DNA from: Bryobacterales bacterium
GTDB taxonomy: Bacteria > Acidobacteriota > Terriglobia > Bryobacterales > Bryobacteraceae
Assembly: GCA_025463005.1 (NCBI GenBank)
Contig: JAOAPR010000139.1
Span: forward strand, 23,853 to 87,852
Reading direction: 5' to 3'
DNA: 64,000 bases
Shown here: positions 1-9,272 of the stretch, piece by piece
Layout of the letters: every line of letters begins with the position of its first letter
Numbering within the stretch: the first letter of the stretch is position 1
The notes under the pieces: generated by a model
What the model was told of the DNA's origin: nothing
What the model saw: the letters and a program-made list of their open reading frames with translations, nothing else
Database searches by the model: none
Made by a program: the position numbers and the translations under genes

Positions 1-1263
1 TTCCAGTATCCGCAGGACGCGCTCACGCAACTCGAACGCGCACGATCGTACATGCGGGACACGTTGGGCGTGACGCCCGCGGGATTGTGGCCTTCAGAAG
101 GCTCCGTTTCAGACGAGGCTCTGGCCATGGCCGCCGGCTGCGGCTTTACGTGGGCCGCCAGCGATAACGGCGTGTTGTCGCGGACGCTGAACAAACCGGC
201 GGGTTGTGAGGAGACTTATCAGCCTTATCTGTGGAAACAAGACGGACGCGATATAAGTCTGCTGTTCCGCGATCACTACCTTAGCGACCTGATCGGATTC
301 GAATATTCCCGCATGGGTGCGGAAGAGGCGGCGAAGCATTTTCTTTCGCGGATTCGTGAAAACACCGGCGGAAAAGACGTGATGGTGCCCATCATTCTCG
401 ATGGCGAAAACGCCTGGGAATGGTATGAAGCGAACGGCCGCCCCTTTCTGCGCGCGTTGTACCGGCACATTTCCGAAGATCCGCACCTGGAAGCCACCAC
501 GGTTTCGAAGGCGTTGGCGCGCTATGATACAAAACCGCTTCACCACGTGGCTCCGGGATCGTGGATCAACGCGAATTTCGATATCTGGATTGGGGCGGAC
601 GAGGACAATCGGGCCTGGAATCTGCTGCTGGACGCGCGGCGCGTTTACGACGAACACGCGGAGCAGACCATGGCAACCCCGCGACTGCTGGCTTATGAGG
701 AACTGCTGATTGCAGAGGGAAGCGACTGGTGCTGGTGGTACGGACCGGAGCACGGCTCGGAGAATCGTCCGGAATTCGACCAGCTGTACCGGGATCACCT
801 GTCCAATGTCTATCGGGCGCTTGGTCTCGATCCGCCCGGGGTATTGTCGAGCCCCATTCTGCAAACACAGGAAGGCGAGGTGCACGAACCTCCGTCGAAT
901 TCTATTGATGTGACGCTCGACGGCGAAGTGACCTCCGCTTTTGAGTGGATGGGCGCGGGACATTACCGGCCGGATTCACGGTCGGGCGCGATGCATGGCG
1001 GCCAGGCAGTCGCGCGCGAAATGTTCTATGGGAGCAACGGGACGGAGCTGTTCGTGAGGCTCGATACAGTGGGCACCGGGAAGCTCGGTATCGAATTCGA
1101 GACCGGTCCGGCGAAAGCGCGCGTGGTAGCCGGGCGGATCGTGGAAATGGAGGCGCCGCGGAAAGGCGACCGGTTCCGGGTTACCGTCAAGCGTGACGGG
1201 CTGCCAACCATGACGCTGCCTGCGGAAGGGTGGATCGAGTTCAAGCAGACCGGCGGTTTTTAA
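1..1263 (+). CDS. Glycoside hydrolase family 57 protein (5' end outside window)
   Basis: The reading frame is open to the left edge, so the N-terminus is missing; 420 residues remain. The visible part has the WPSEGSVSDEAL stretch and the acidic LDGENAWEWY stretch typical of the late conserved regions of GH57 (alpha-amylase / amylopullulanase-like) enzymes, followed by a C-terminal all-beta part. Family members hydrolyse or rearrange alpha-glucans with a retaining mechanism; which substrate is used here cannot be read from the sequence. The next gene converges on it with no gap. Family call is fairly secure from motifs; the exact activity is inference. Confidence 0.8.
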   Translation, partial: FQYPQDALTQLERARSYMRDTLGVTPAGLWPSEGSVSDEALAMAAGCGFTWAASDNGVLSRTLNKPAGCEETYQPYLWKQDGRDISLLFRDHYLSDLIGFEYSRMGAEEAAKHFLSRIRENTGGKDVMVPIILDGENAWEWYEANGRPFLRALYRHISEDPHLEATTVSKALARYDTKPLHHVAPGSWINANFDIWIGADEDNRAWNLLLDARRVYDEHAEQTMATPRLLAYEELLIAEGSDWCWWYGPEHGSENRPEFDQLYRDHLSNVYRALGLDPPGVLSSPILQTQEGEVHEPPSNSIDVTLDGEVTSAFEWMGAGHYRPDSRSGAMHGGQAVAREMFYGSNGTELFVRLDTVGTGKLGIEFETGPAKARVVAGRIVEMEAPRKGDRFRVTVKRDGLPTMTLPAEGWIEFKQTGGF

Positions 1264-1536
1264 CTAGATGAACGCGGTCGTTTTGATCCCCGACACATCG
1301 AAGCGTTTGCGGCAGCGCATGTTCTTGCACATGGCTTTATCGTCCAGCAGGACCATGTAGCTCATGAACTTGGCGAACTTGGCGCGATCGCGCTCGTCGG
1401 CGCCGCCGGGCAGGCGGTCGATTTTCTTGCGCACCAGCCACCCCAGCTCATAGGTGTCCGCGGTCCGGCAGAATGGACAGTTCAAGGTCGCGGGCTTGAT
1501 CGTTTTTGATTCTTTGTAAAAGGCTTTTTCTTCCAT
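1264..1536 (-). CDS. Small zinc-ribbon-like protein, unknown function
   Basis: 90 residues from the ATG at 1536, chosen because AAGGA lies just upstream; the open frame extends further but without a better start. Two cysteine pairs are visible: CPFC near residue 20 and CKNMRC near residue 70, which could hold one zinc atom. The middle is rich in charged residues. I do not recognise a named family. It is convergent with the GH57 gene and its 5' end faces the metallopeptidase gene, with 76 bp between the two starts. Confidence 0.6.
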   Translation of the reverse strand: MEEKAFYKESKTIKPATLNCPFCRTADTYELGWLVRKKIDRLPGGADERDRAKFAKFMSYMVLLDDKAMCKNMRCRKRFDVSGIKTTAFI

Positions 1537-1612
1537 ATTCCTTAGTGAGCGGGCGGAAGGGTCCGTCGCAGCCTTACTATGATACAGCGCGTAAACTAGA
1601 GGACGTATCCAC

Positions 1613-1963
1613 GTGCTCCCTGAAAGTGAATTCGACGATCTGGTAGCGCGCGCGCTGCGGCGCATCCCGCCGCGCTTCCGTAAGCATCTTCGCAACGTAG
1701 CCGTAATTGTCGAAGGTGAGCCACCTCGCCCCGGCCTGCTCGGCTTGTATCAGGGCCATCCGCTGACCACGCGCAGCGTGGGCCACAGTTTCACCATGCC
1801 CGACCGGATCACCATTTACCAGGGTCCGCACGAGCGGATGGCGCGGAATCCGGAGGAACTGGAGCAGATGGTGGCGGATACCGTGTGGCACGAGATCGCA
1901 CATTATTTCGGCATGGACGAGGCGCGTGTGAGACGGGCGGAGAGAAAGCGCGGCGTAAGGTGA
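1613..1963 (+). CDS. Zincin-like metallopeptidase family protein
   Basis: 116 residues. It carries HEIAHYFGMDE near residue 95, matching the HExxHxxGxxD/E signature of the short minimal zincins of Pfam family Zincin_1 (PF06262), usually 110-140 residues. The two histidines and the final acidic residue would bind zinc, and the glutamate would be catalytic. Substrates of this family are not known to me. The GTG start is preceded by AGAGGA. Its TGA overlaps the GTG of thiE, so the two genes are probably translated together. Confidence 0.75.
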   Translation: MLPESEFDDLVARALRRIPPRFRKHLRNVAVIVEGEPPRPGLLGLYQGHPLTTRSVGHSFTMPDRITIYQGPHERMARNPEELEQMVADTVWHEIAHYFGMDEARVRRAERKRGVR

Positions 1964-2550
1964 TTCGCTGTTACATTACGGATCGTCGAACGCTAGTTTC
2001 CGGTTCTCTGCTTGACGCGATCGCCGGGAGTCTTGCTGCTGGTGTCACATGGATCCAAATTCGCGAAAAAGATCTGAGCGGACGCGCGTTATTCGAGCTG
2101 TTGGAGGCGGCGGGCAAGCTGCCGAATGCTCATCGCTCGAAGATCCTGGTCAACGGCCGCGTGGACGTAGCGCTGGCCGCCGGAGCCGATGGCGCGCATC
2201 TGCCCGCGAATTCGCCGCCGCCCCGCTGCTGGCGTGCGCTCGCGCCCGCCGGTTTCCTGATTGGCGTGTCGTGCCACTCGGTGGATGACGTCCGTCAAGC
2301 CGAGGCGGAAGGCGCCGATTATGCGCTATTCGGGCCGGTGTTCGCGCCGCTGTCGAAACCCGTGGGCCTGGAGCCGAGAGGGATTGAAACGTTGGCGCAT
2401 GCGGCAGCCGTGGTGCGGATTCCGGTGCTCGCGCTAGGTGGCGTTACGGCCGAGAACACCCCAGCGTGCATCGCCGCAGGCGCGGCAGGCATCGCGGGAA
2501 TCTCGCTTTTTCAGGGTGCAGCCGCGACCGGAGCTTTGCGGGCTTGGTAA
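1960..2550 (+). CDS. thiE: Thiamine-phosphate synthase
   Basis: 196 residues from the GTG that overlaps the stop of the upstream gene (GTGA). ThiE joins hydroxymethylpyrimidine diphosphate with the thiazole phosphate to give thiamine monophosphate. The TIM-barrel motifs are visible in order: YITDRR at the start, QIREKD, VNGRVDVA, ADGAHLP, GVSCHS, DYALFGPVFAP and the phosphate-binding LALGGVTAEN with GAAGIAGIS. No other thiamine gene and no TPP riboswitch is visible nearby. Confidence 0.85.
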   Translation: MIRCYITDRRTLVSGSLLDAIAGSLAAGVTWIQIREKDLSGRALFELLEAAGKLPNAHRSKILVNGRVDVALAAGADGAHLPANSPPPRCWRALAPAGFLIGVSCHSVDDVRQAEAEGADYALFGPVFAPLSKPVGLEPRGIETLAHAAAVVRIPVLALGGVTAENTPACIAAGAAGIAGISLFQGAAATGALRAW

Positions 2551-2560
2551 AATTCGATTC

Positions 2561-3472
2561 GTGACAGGAACTGCGACGAAGCAAGCGTATTCGCGAGCGG
2601 AGACGCGGCGTCTTCTCAAGATCACCGAGCGCCAACTCAAGAGCTGGGAGACCCAAAAGCTGGTCCCGGCTTCCGAAATATACGGATTCAAAGAACTGCT
2701 GGCGCTGCGAACGCTGGTGAAGCTCCGCGCCAGCCGCGTGGCCTCCACTCAAATCCGGCGCGCGCTGACCGCGCTTGGCGACAAGCTGCGCGGCATCCAT
2801 GATCCTCTTACCCAACTGAAGATCTACGCCGATGGAAAACGCATCCGCGTGGATATCGACGGCCGCGCCATGGAGGCTGTATCCGGCCAGCTACTGCTGA
2901 ATTTTGATCAGGTGGAGCTGAAGCGCCTGCTGGAATTCCGCACCCCTGAGCACCTCAGCGCTGACCGGACCCGCCGCGCTGCCGCCGAGCACTGGTTCCA
3001 GCGAGGTCTGGAATTGGAGCAGACCGGCGCGCCGCTTCCGGAAGTCATGGAGGCCTATCAGAAAGCAGTGGAGCTGGATCCGACTTCAGCCGGAGCGCTG
3101 GTGAACCTGGGAACCATCCAGTTCAACGCGCGCAACTGGAAGGAGGCGGAGCGTTATTATCTGGAGGCTCTGCAGGCTGATCCGCTGTACGCGCTCGCAC
3201 ACTTCGATCTGGCGAATTTATACGATGAGCGGGGCGATCGCATCCGTGCCCTGGAACATTACCAGGCCGCGCTGAAAATTTCGCCCAGCTATGCCGACGC
3301 GCATTACAACCTGGCACTGCTGTTTCAGGGATCGAACCAGCCCATGAAGGCGGTACGGCACTGGACCGAATACCTGAAGCTCGATCCTTCGAGCCACTGG
3401 TCGAGCATCGCCCGACGGGAGCTGGCGAAGCTCCGTAAGGCTGCTGTGGTCCCCACGTCAAAGACCTTGTAG
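2561..3472 (+). CDS. MerR-type HTH domain fused to TPR repeats
   Basis: 303 residues from a GTG 10 bp after thiE. The first 70 residues resemble a MerR-like winged helix (YSRAETRRLLKITERQLKSW, then GFKELLALRTLVKLR). From about residue 145 there are at least three tetratricopeptide repeats, for example AGALVNLGTIQFNARNWKEA and YADAHYNLALLFQGSNQPM. MerR HTHs usually bind DNA and TPRs bind partner proteins, so a regulator or scaffold is plausible, but no effector domain is visible. The end overlaps the convergent MBL gene by 15 bp. Confidence 0.75.
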   Translation: MTGTATKQAYSRAETRRLLKITERQLKSWETQKLVPASEIYGFKELLALRTLVKLRASRVASTQIRRALTALGDKLRGIHDPLTQLKIYADGKRIRVDIDGRAMEAVSGQLLLNFDQVELKRLLEFRTPEHLSADRTRRAAAEHWFQRGLELEQTGAPLPEVMEAYQKAVELDPTSAGALVNLGTIQFNARNWKEAERYYLEALQADPLYALAHFDLANLYDERGDRIRALEHYQAALKISPSYADAHYNLALLFQGSNQPMKAVRHWTEYLKLDPSSHWSSIARRELAKLRKAAVVPTSKTL

Positions 3473-4090
3473 GAAGGGATTGCGCTCTTTCTCGCGTCCG
3501 ATGGTGGTGTTCGGCCCATGGCCTGGAATCACCACTGCGGCCTCCGGAAGCGCCAGCAGCTTCTCGTGAATGGAGCGGAGAATCTGGCGCGAATCGCCGC
3601 CGGGCAGGTCCGTACGCCCGATACTGTCGCGGAACAGCGTATCGCCGGCAATCAGCTTGTTCTCGGCCGGAATCCAGATCGAAATGCTGCCCTGAGTGTG
3701 CCCGGGCGTGTGAATTATATGGAACTCGGCTTCGCCCAAGGCGAGCCGATCGCCCTCGCGCGCTTCATTGTCGATCTCGGTCCGCGAGGGGGGCCGTATT
3801 CCCAGCCAGGAGGCCTGGGTATCCAAATGGGCATAGAGTTCGGCGTCGTTCTGGTTCATGTAGACTGGCGCGCCAGTGAGCGCCTTCAGCTTGGCCGCGC
3901 CGCCGATGTGGTCGATATGGGCATGCGTGATTACGATCGCCTTCACCTTGAGCCCGTGCCGGTCCAGCAGCTCGGTAATGTTCGCGATATCATCGCCCGG
4001 GTCGACGACTATCGCCTCGCGGGACTGCTCGTCACCGAAGATCGAGCAGTTGCATTGCAGCATTCCAACTGGCAGAATCTCGTGAATCAC
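3458..4090 (-). CDS. MBL-fold metallo-hydrolase (glyoxalase II-like)
   Basis: 210 residues. The metal site THAHIDHIGG is clear near residue 57, followed by HTPGHTQGS, the GDTLFRDSIGRTDLPGG stretch and a final GHGPNTTIG. This set places it in the short glyoxalase-II-like / YcbL-like hydrolases that bind two metals and hydrolyse thioesters or similar bonds. The substrate is unknown. It is convergent with the HTH-TPR gene. Confidence 0.8.
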   Translation of the reverse strand: MIHEILPVGMLQCNCSIFGDEQSREAIVVDPGDDIANITELLDRHGLKVKAIVITHAHIDHIGGAAKLKALTGAPVYMNQNDAELYAHLDTQASWLGIRPPSRTEIDNEAREGDRLALGEAEFHIIHTPGHTQGSISIWIPAENKLIAGDTLFRDSIGRTDLPGGDSRQILRSIHEKLLALPEAAVVIPGHGPNTTIGREKERNPFLQGL

Positions 4091-4312
4091 ACCCCGATTG
4101 TATCGTTGGGGCGAATTGTATACTCGGGGTATGGATGTGGCGCGTCTGGCCGGGTATAAGCCGATGGGCTACGTTCCAATCGGTAGAATCCTTGTTGCCA
4201 GACGTCAGGAAATTGTGAGCAATCGGGCACTCCCGGCGCACTACTCTGCATGGCTTGCCAACAGACCGCGCGCAGGACTGCTCATGCCCGCAGCTTTTGC
4301 ATTCGGCGCCGA

Positions 4313-5269
4313 ATGGATGTTTTTCGCGTGAGTACCCTAACCAAAACGGACGGATATACTGCTCTGCGCGAACATGCGGCGTGGCTGGACCTGTCCGGCC
4401 GCGGCAAGATTCGCGCTACCGGCGAAGATCGGGGCCGGCTGCTGCACGCGATGACCACCAACCAGGTGGAAACGCTAAAACCGGGCCAGGGCTGCTACGC
4501 TTTTTTCCTGAGCGCTCAGGGCCGCATCCTGGCGGACGTGAACCTGCTCTGCTTCGAGGATCATTTTCTGCTGGACACCGAGCCCGAAACGCGGACCAAA
4601 GTTTACGAACACCTGGACCGCTACATCATCGCCGACGACGTTTCCTTGCAGGATCAAACCGGCCAGGTCGCCACTCTCGCGATCGAAGGACCGGAGGCGG
4701 GCGCGGCATTGGCAAAGCTCGGCGCGCCGCAGCCTACGGAACCCTATTCATCCGCACCTTGGAGTTACGGAACCGTTGCCCGTCTGGATACCACCGGGAA
4801 GGGCGGGTTTTTCCTCATGATCCCGATGGAAGAAAAACAGGCGGTGGCTTCGCAGCTCACCGGAGCCGGGTTTCCTCCGGCGACCGGCGAAGAGGCCCGC
4901 ATCGTGCGCATCGAAAGCGGCCGGCCGCGCTATGGCGAGGAGATCACCGAACGCTACCTGGTCCAGGAGACGAACCAGCTTCGCGCCGTGCATTTCAGCA
5001 AGGGCTGCTATCTGGGCCAGGAAATCGTCGAACGAGTTCGCAGCCGCGCGCAAATCCATCGCGTGCTGCGGCGCCTGGAACTCGACGCCAGCGAGCCGCC
5101 TGCCGCGCGGACCAAGCTCAAGTCCGCGGGCGCGGATGCGGCCGAAATTGCGAGCGCCGTTTTTTCACCGGCACTCGGCAAGACCGTCGCGCTGGCGTAT
5201 GTGCGTACGCAGTTTGCGGAGCCGGGGACGACGATAGAGCTGGACGGAACCGCAGGACGCGTGCTTTAG
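4313..5269 (+). CDS. ygfZ: Folate-binding protein YgfZ (GcvT-like)
   Basis: 318 residues from the ATG at 4313. It has the YgfZ signature KGCYLGQEIVER near residue 230, with the cysteine thought to be essential, and an N-terminal GcvT-like fold (MTTNQVETLKPGQGCYAFFL). YgfZ/IBA57 proteins help build or repair certain [4Fe-4S] enzymes with folate. Upstream lies a 222-bp stretch with no convincing gene and a TATACT hexamer near 4119 that might be a -10 box. Confidence 0.85.
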   Translation: MDVFRVSTLTKTDGYTALREHAAWLDLSGRGKIRATGEDRGRLLHAMTTNQVETLKPGQGCYAFFLSAQGRILADVNLLCFEDHFLLDTEPETRTKVYEHLDRYIIADDVSLQDQTGQVATLAIEGPEAGAALAKLGAPQPTEPYSSAPWSYGTVARLDTTGKGGFFLMIPMEEKQAVASQLTGAGFPPATGEEARIVRIESGRPRYGEEITERYLVQETNQLRAVHFSKGCYLGQEIVERVRSRAQIHRVLRRLELDASEPPAARTKLKSAGADAAEIASAVFSPALGKTVALAYVRTQFAEPGTTIELDGTAGRVL

Positions 5270-5270
5270 T

Positions 5271-5912
5271 CTAGCGTGACGCTCGTTGAGGCGTCTCGGC
5301 TTCCACAGGGAACTCGAATACCTCCGCCGCCGCGTTCACAATCAGCTTTCCCGAGCCGAGTGGCTTCCCCCCGCTGGGATAAAACACCGCGCCATCGGTG
5401 GATTGTCCGGGCGCGAGCTTGGTGGTGACCAGCGCGATCGCCGATGCCGCCGCCGCGGCTTTCAGCTTAGTGGAACCGATTGCCAGGTAGTCCTGCCGCC
5501 GCTCCTCGTAACCGTTGGTGGAGTGTACCTGCGAGTTGCCGAACAGCGCAGCTTCGTAGGCCGAGATCAGCCGCCCGACATCGCCCCGGCTGGCGTGATC
5601 CAGCAGTTGCTTGACGACGCTTCCGGCCGACACCGCTTGAATGCGCTGGCCGCCGTCACGCTCGAACCGAAAATCTTCCGGTCTGAAGCTCCAGGACGTG
5701 GGCGAGCCATTGGAGATCGCCACCTGCAGAATCGTGTAGCCCAGGACTTTGGTCGGAAGCGGGGCGAACATGATGGTCACGCCGCCGCGCGTAAGTGCTT
5801 TGTACTTCAAGCCCCCGGATTCAAAATCCAGGACTTGGGCGCGCAACCTTGCACTGGAAAGCGTCGCCAGGAACAAGAGCGCCAACACGCGCAGCGGGCT
5901 TCGCGATCCCAT
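5271..5912 (-). CDS. Secreted protein of unknown function
   Basis: 213 residues from an ATG at 5912; an upstream ATG at 5948 would add 12 residues. The N-terminus (LRVLALLFLATLSSARLRAQ) looks like a Sec signal peptide with cleavage after AQ. The rest has no motif I recognise; it has a run of alanines near residue 160 and a beta-rich end. It is convergent with ygfZ, one base apart. It may be a lineage-specific envelope protein. Confidence 0.55.
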   Translation of the reverse strand: MGSRSPLRVLALLFLATLSSARLRAQVLDFESGGLKYKALTRGGVTIMFAPLPTKVLGYTILQVAISNGSPTSWSFRPEDFRFERDGGQRIQAVSAGSVVKQLLDHASRGDVGRLISAYEAALFGNSQVHSTNGYEERRQDYLAIGSTKLKAAAAASAIALVTTKLAPGQSTDGAVFYPSGGKPLGSGKLIVNAAAEVFEFPVEAETPQRASR

Positions 5913-5952
5913 ACAACTACCATGATAAGCCGAGGACGGCTGCGACAACGAA

Positions 5953-7482
5953 TTAATCCTTTTTGGGCTTCCGCATCAGCAAGATCAGTGGAATCATCAA
6001 CAGGAACATCGCCGTGATCAGCCAGAAGATATCCAGGAACGCCCGCATCGCGGCTTGCTGCTGCACCACCCCGAACATGGCTCCGTACGCGCGCTGCTCC
6101 GCTAAACCGGGTCCCGAGCCTGCTCCCAGGAACATGGATCTCAGGGAACTCACCCATTGTTGCGTCGTCGGATCGCCTTGGGCCACGTGTGCGCCCAGAA
6201 TGTTGATGTATTTCTGCTGATAGCGGGTGTTGAGCGTGGTTATAATCGCTATCCCCACGGCTCCGCCCATATTACGCATCAGGTTGAAGAGACTGGTCGC
6301 GTTCCCCATGCTCTCGCGCGGCACCCGGCCCATGGAGATAGTCGTCAGCGGCACGAAGATCAGTCCTAGGCCAAAACCCTGTATGAACTGCGGCCAGAAC
6401 AGGTCCCAGTAGCCGGCATTCAGGTTCATCTGCGCGAACTGCCAGGTGGAAGCCGCACCCAGCAGTAGTCCGGTCGCCAGCAGCTTGCGCGGGTCGAAGC
6501 GCGGCAGGATCACGCCCACCAGGGGCATGGCGATCATCGATCCCAAGCCGCGCGGAGCCATGGTCAGCCCGGCTTGTATAGCCGGATATCCCATCAGCGT
6601 CTGGAGCCAAATGGGGAGCAGCACGATGCTGCCGTACAGAACGAATCCCAGTACCGCCATGAGGAACACGCCGGTGCTGTAGCTGGCCACTTTGAAGACG
6701 CGGAGGTCCACCACAGGGTGCTCGGCCCGCAGTTCCCGAATCAGGAACAAAATGAGGAACACGCCGGCCGTTACCAGCAATCCCACGATGTAGGGCGAGT
6801 TGAACCAGTCCATCTGCTGCCCTTTATCGAACGCCAGCTGCAACGACGCGATCCACACGGCCAGCATCCCGATGCCCCAATAATCGATACTCCTGCCTTC
6901 GTCGCGCCGGATGTAGGAAGGATCGAACACGAACCACTGCACCATCAGAATCGACAGAATACCGACAGGCAGGTTGATGTAGAAGACCCAGCGCCAGCTA
7001 TAGCTGTCAGTGAGCCAGCCGCCCAGCACCGGACCCAGCACCGGCGCGGTGACGATTCCCAGGCCCCAGAAGCCCATCGCCTTGCCGCGGCCTTCGGGAG
7101 GGAACGCTTCGAGCAGGACGGCCTGCGAGAGAGGCTGCAGTGCGCCGCCGCACAGCCCTTGAATCACGCGAAAGATCACCAGCAGCGGCAGCGAAGGCGC
7201 CGCGCCGCACAAGAAGGACGACACCGTGAATCCCGTCACGCTGGCCATCAGCAGGCGCTTGCGGCCGAAGTGGTTCGCGAGCCATCCGGTCATCGGCAGG
7301 ACGATAGCGTTCGCCACCAGGTACGACGTCAGCACCCAGGTGGCTTCCTCAATGGTGGCCGAGAGATTTCCGGCGATGTGGGGAAGCGATACGTTGACGA
7401 CGGTGGTGTCCAGCACCTCCATGAAGGTGCAGAGCATCACGGAGAAGGCGACAATCCAGGGATTTACGTGACGCTCAGACAC
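5953..7482 (-). CDS. MFS multidrug exporter, DHA2 / EmrB-QacA type
   Basis: 509 residues with about 14 hydrophobic segments, as in the DHA2 group of drug:proton antiporters. Motif C-like GPVLGGWLTDSYSWRWVF lies near residue 160, and the N-terminus (MLCTFMEVLDTTVVNVSLP) is typical of EmrB. No EmrA membrane-fusion partner is adjacent. It lies 40 bp downstream of the metal-ABC permease on the same strand and could be the last gene of that operon, although a functional link is only a guess. Confidence 0.85.
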   Translation of the reverse strand: MSERHVNPWIVAFSVMLCTFMEVLDTTVVNVSLPHIAGNLSATIEEATWVLTSYLVANAIVLPMTGWLANHFGRKRLLMASVTGFTVSSFLCGAAPSLPLLVIFRVIQGLCGGALQPLSQAVLLEAFPPEGRGKAMGFWGLGIVTAPVLGPVLGGWLTDSYSWRWVFYINLPVGILSILMVQWFVFDPSYIRRDEGRSIDYWGIGMLAVWIASLQLAFDKGQQMDWFNSPYIVGLLVTAGVFLILFLIRELRAEHPVVDLRVFKVASYSTGVFLMAVLGFVLYGSIVLLPIWLQTLMGYPAIQAGLTMAPRGLGSMIAMPLVGVILPRFDPRKLLATGLLLGAASTWQFAQMNLNAGYWDLFWPQFIQGFGLGLIFVPLTTISMGRVPRESMGNATSLFNLMRNMGGAVGIAIITTLNTRYQQKYINILGAHVAQGDPTTQQWVSSLRSMFLGAGSGPGLAEQRAYGAMFGVVQQQAAMRAFLDIFWLITAMFLLMIPLILLMRKPKKD

Positions 7483-7522
7483 CGCTGTCTTAAGAGTAGC
7501 GCTTCAGGTCAGATTATCGCCG

Positions 7523-8347
7523 TCAAGCTAACGCTCGTTTGACGACTCCGCGAAACAGCCCCATCAACAGCAGCACCAGGCCGAACGTACAGACGATGGT
7601 CGCACCGGTGGGCAGGTCGATTTTCAGTGAGAGATATACACCTAGCACCGATACCAGCGTTCCCATGGTCCAGCCGATCGCCAACCGGGGGCCGATGTTT
7701 TCGGCATAGAGCATCGCGCCGACGGAAGGAACGATCAGGTAACAAAACACCAGCAGCACCCCGGCGATCGCAACCGAGGAAGTCACCACGAATCCGAACG
7801 AAGCGTAAAAGAGGAAATCCCACCAGCGCACGGACAGTCCTTGCTTTTCGGCTTCCTGGGGATGCATCGAAATCAGCAGGAATTTTTTCCGCAGCAGGAA
7901 GTGGAATAATCCGATCCCGCCGTAGAGCAGCGCCGTCTTTCGAACTTCAGCCCAGGAGACCGTCAGGATGTTGCCCACCAGCATTTCTTTCAGGTGCTCA
8001 GTCTGCGCAGTGGATTTGCTCATGGCAAGAATCGCCGCCGCCGAAGCCACCGCATAGCAGATTCCGATGATCGCTTCCTGTGGGATCTTGACCTTGTGCG
8101 ATCGCACCGACGAAAAGACCGCAGCGCCCAGGAACGCGAACGTGAGGCTCATCCAATATGCACCCGTGCCGTGCGGATCGAAACCGGCCAACACGGCGAC
8201 GGTGGTGCCGAATGCAGCGATCTGAGCCAGTGACAGATCTACGAAGATGACGCCGCGCTCCACCACGTGAACGCCCAGATAGGCATGGATGCCGGTCAGG
8301 ATCAGGCTCGCCACGAAGGGAGCCGCCAGGAAGGCCAGGATGTCCAT
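7523..8347 (-). CDS. Metal ABC transporter permease (ZnuB/TroC type)
   Basis: 274 residues, 7-9 membrane spans. The GVHVVERGVIFVDLSLAQIAAFG start and the AIAGVLLVFCYLIVPSVGAML stretch are typical of the ABC-3 permeases that import zinc, manganese or iron. It begins one base after the binding-protein gene, so the two are cotranscribed. The ATPase that normally sits between or beside these two genes is absent from the operon and from the whole window. Confidence 0.85.
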   Translation of the reverse strand: MDILAFLAAPFVASLILTGIHAYLGVHVVERGVIFVDLSLAQIAAFGTTVAVLAGFDPHGTGAYWMSLTFAFLGAAVFSSVRSHKVKIPQEAIIGICYAVASAAAILAMSKSTAQTEHLKEMLVGNILTVSWAEVRKTALLYGGIGLFHFLLRKKFLLISMHPQEAEKQGLSVRWWDFLFYASFGFVVTSSVAIAGVLLVFCYLIVPSVGAMLYAENIGPRLAIGWTMGTLVSVLGVYLSLKIDLPTGATIVCTFGLVLLLMGLFRGVVKRALA

Positions 8348-8348
8348 G

Positions 8349-9266
8349 CTATTTGTACTTTCCGAACGCTGTGGTCAGCAAGTTGATGTCGTAATCGAAC
8401 AACTGGAAGTACGTCTGGACCTGTTTTTCACCGCCCACCGACGGCAGCAGCACCAGCGCGGTCCCACCGACCTGTTGCGCGATTGAATTGGGCGTACGCA
8501 TATCGAAATAAGGCTCCACCAGGATGAGCTTGATGTTCTCCTGCTTCATCCGGTTGATCACTTCCAGAGTATGGCTGGGCGTCGGCGGAATGCCCGGCTT
8601 GGGCTCGACGTAATCCACCACGTTCAATCCGAAGCGCTTTGAAAAGTTCGGGAAGGAACGATGGTACGTGATCACTTTCCTGCCCTTGTATGGCGCCATC
8701 TGCGCGTCCCAGCGCTTTTCGGCTTCGGTCAGGCGCTGCTCGAAATCCTTCAGGTGCTGATCGAAATACGCCGCGTCGGCCGGCTGCATCTCGGAGAATT
8801 TATCTTTCATCGCGCGGGCAATGCGGCGGCCGTTTTCCGGATCGAGCCAGTAGTGGGGATTTCCGAGCGGGTGCACATCGCCTTCGGCTCGCGTGATCAC
8901 GCCGGTTGGAACTTCCAGGATTTCGCAGAACGTCGACAGATCGAGATAGCCCCTGGAGCCCACTTGGATCTTCGAATTGCCGCTCTGGTTGATCAACGGG
9001 GGGAGCCAGCCGATCTCCAGTTGCAGCCCGACCACCGCCAGCAGATCGGCCTTCTGAAGCTTGAGCAGGAAACTCGGTTTCGGCTCAACGAAGTGCGGGT
9101 CCTGATAACCCTTGGCAATGGAATCGATGGAGATATGGTCACCGCCGATCTCGCGGCCGATCGCGGCCAAGTCTTCGGTCGATGTGACCACGTTGAGTTT
9201 CGACGCGGCCGGACACATTCCTGCCAGCAGTCCCGCGACAATCAGGATTCTACGAATAGACATCAT
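8349..9266 (-). CDS. Metal-binding periplasmic protein (ZnuA/TroA type)
   Basis: 305 residues with a short Sec signal (MMSIRRILIVAGLLAGMCPA). Cluster A-I features: H58 in QDPHFVEPKP, H138 in GNPHYWLDPEN, H202 in TYHRSFPNFSKRFGL and an acidic site in LVEPYFD near residue 251-255; together these would hold one transition metal. There is no long His-rich loop, so zinc versus manganese cannot be decided. AGGAG precedes the start. It lies between the outer-membrane protein and the permease. Confidence 0.85.
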   Translation of the reverse strand: MMSIRRILIVAGLLAGMCPAASKLNVVTSTEDLAAIGREIGGDHISIDSIAKGYQDPHFVEPKPSFLLKLQKADLLAVVGLQLEIGWLPPLINQSGNSKIQVGSRGYLDLSTFCEILEVPTGVITRAEGDVHPLGNPHYWLDPENGRRIARAMKDKFSEMQPADAAYFDQHLKDFEQRLTEAEKRWDAQMAPYKGRKVITYHRSFPNFSKRFGLNVVDYVEPKPGIPPTPSHTLEVINRMKQENIKLILVEPYFDMRTPNSIAQQVGGTALVLLPSVGGEKQVQTYFQLFDYDINLLTTAFGKYK

Positions 9267-9272
9267 GAGCTC

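Noticed and set aside
4132..4331. Frame starting MDVARLAGYKPMGYVP, reminiscent of a LacI-type HTH start
   Set aside because: Only the first eight residues resemble a LacI headpiece; the rest does not, and the frame overlaps the start of ygfZ. I treat the 222 bp before ygfZ as non-coding.
6574..7542. Long plus-strand frame of 322 codons opposite the MFS exporter
   Set aside because: It is rich in His, Arg, Gln and Pro, as expected from the complement of a GC-rich membrane-protein gene, and it resembles no protein family.
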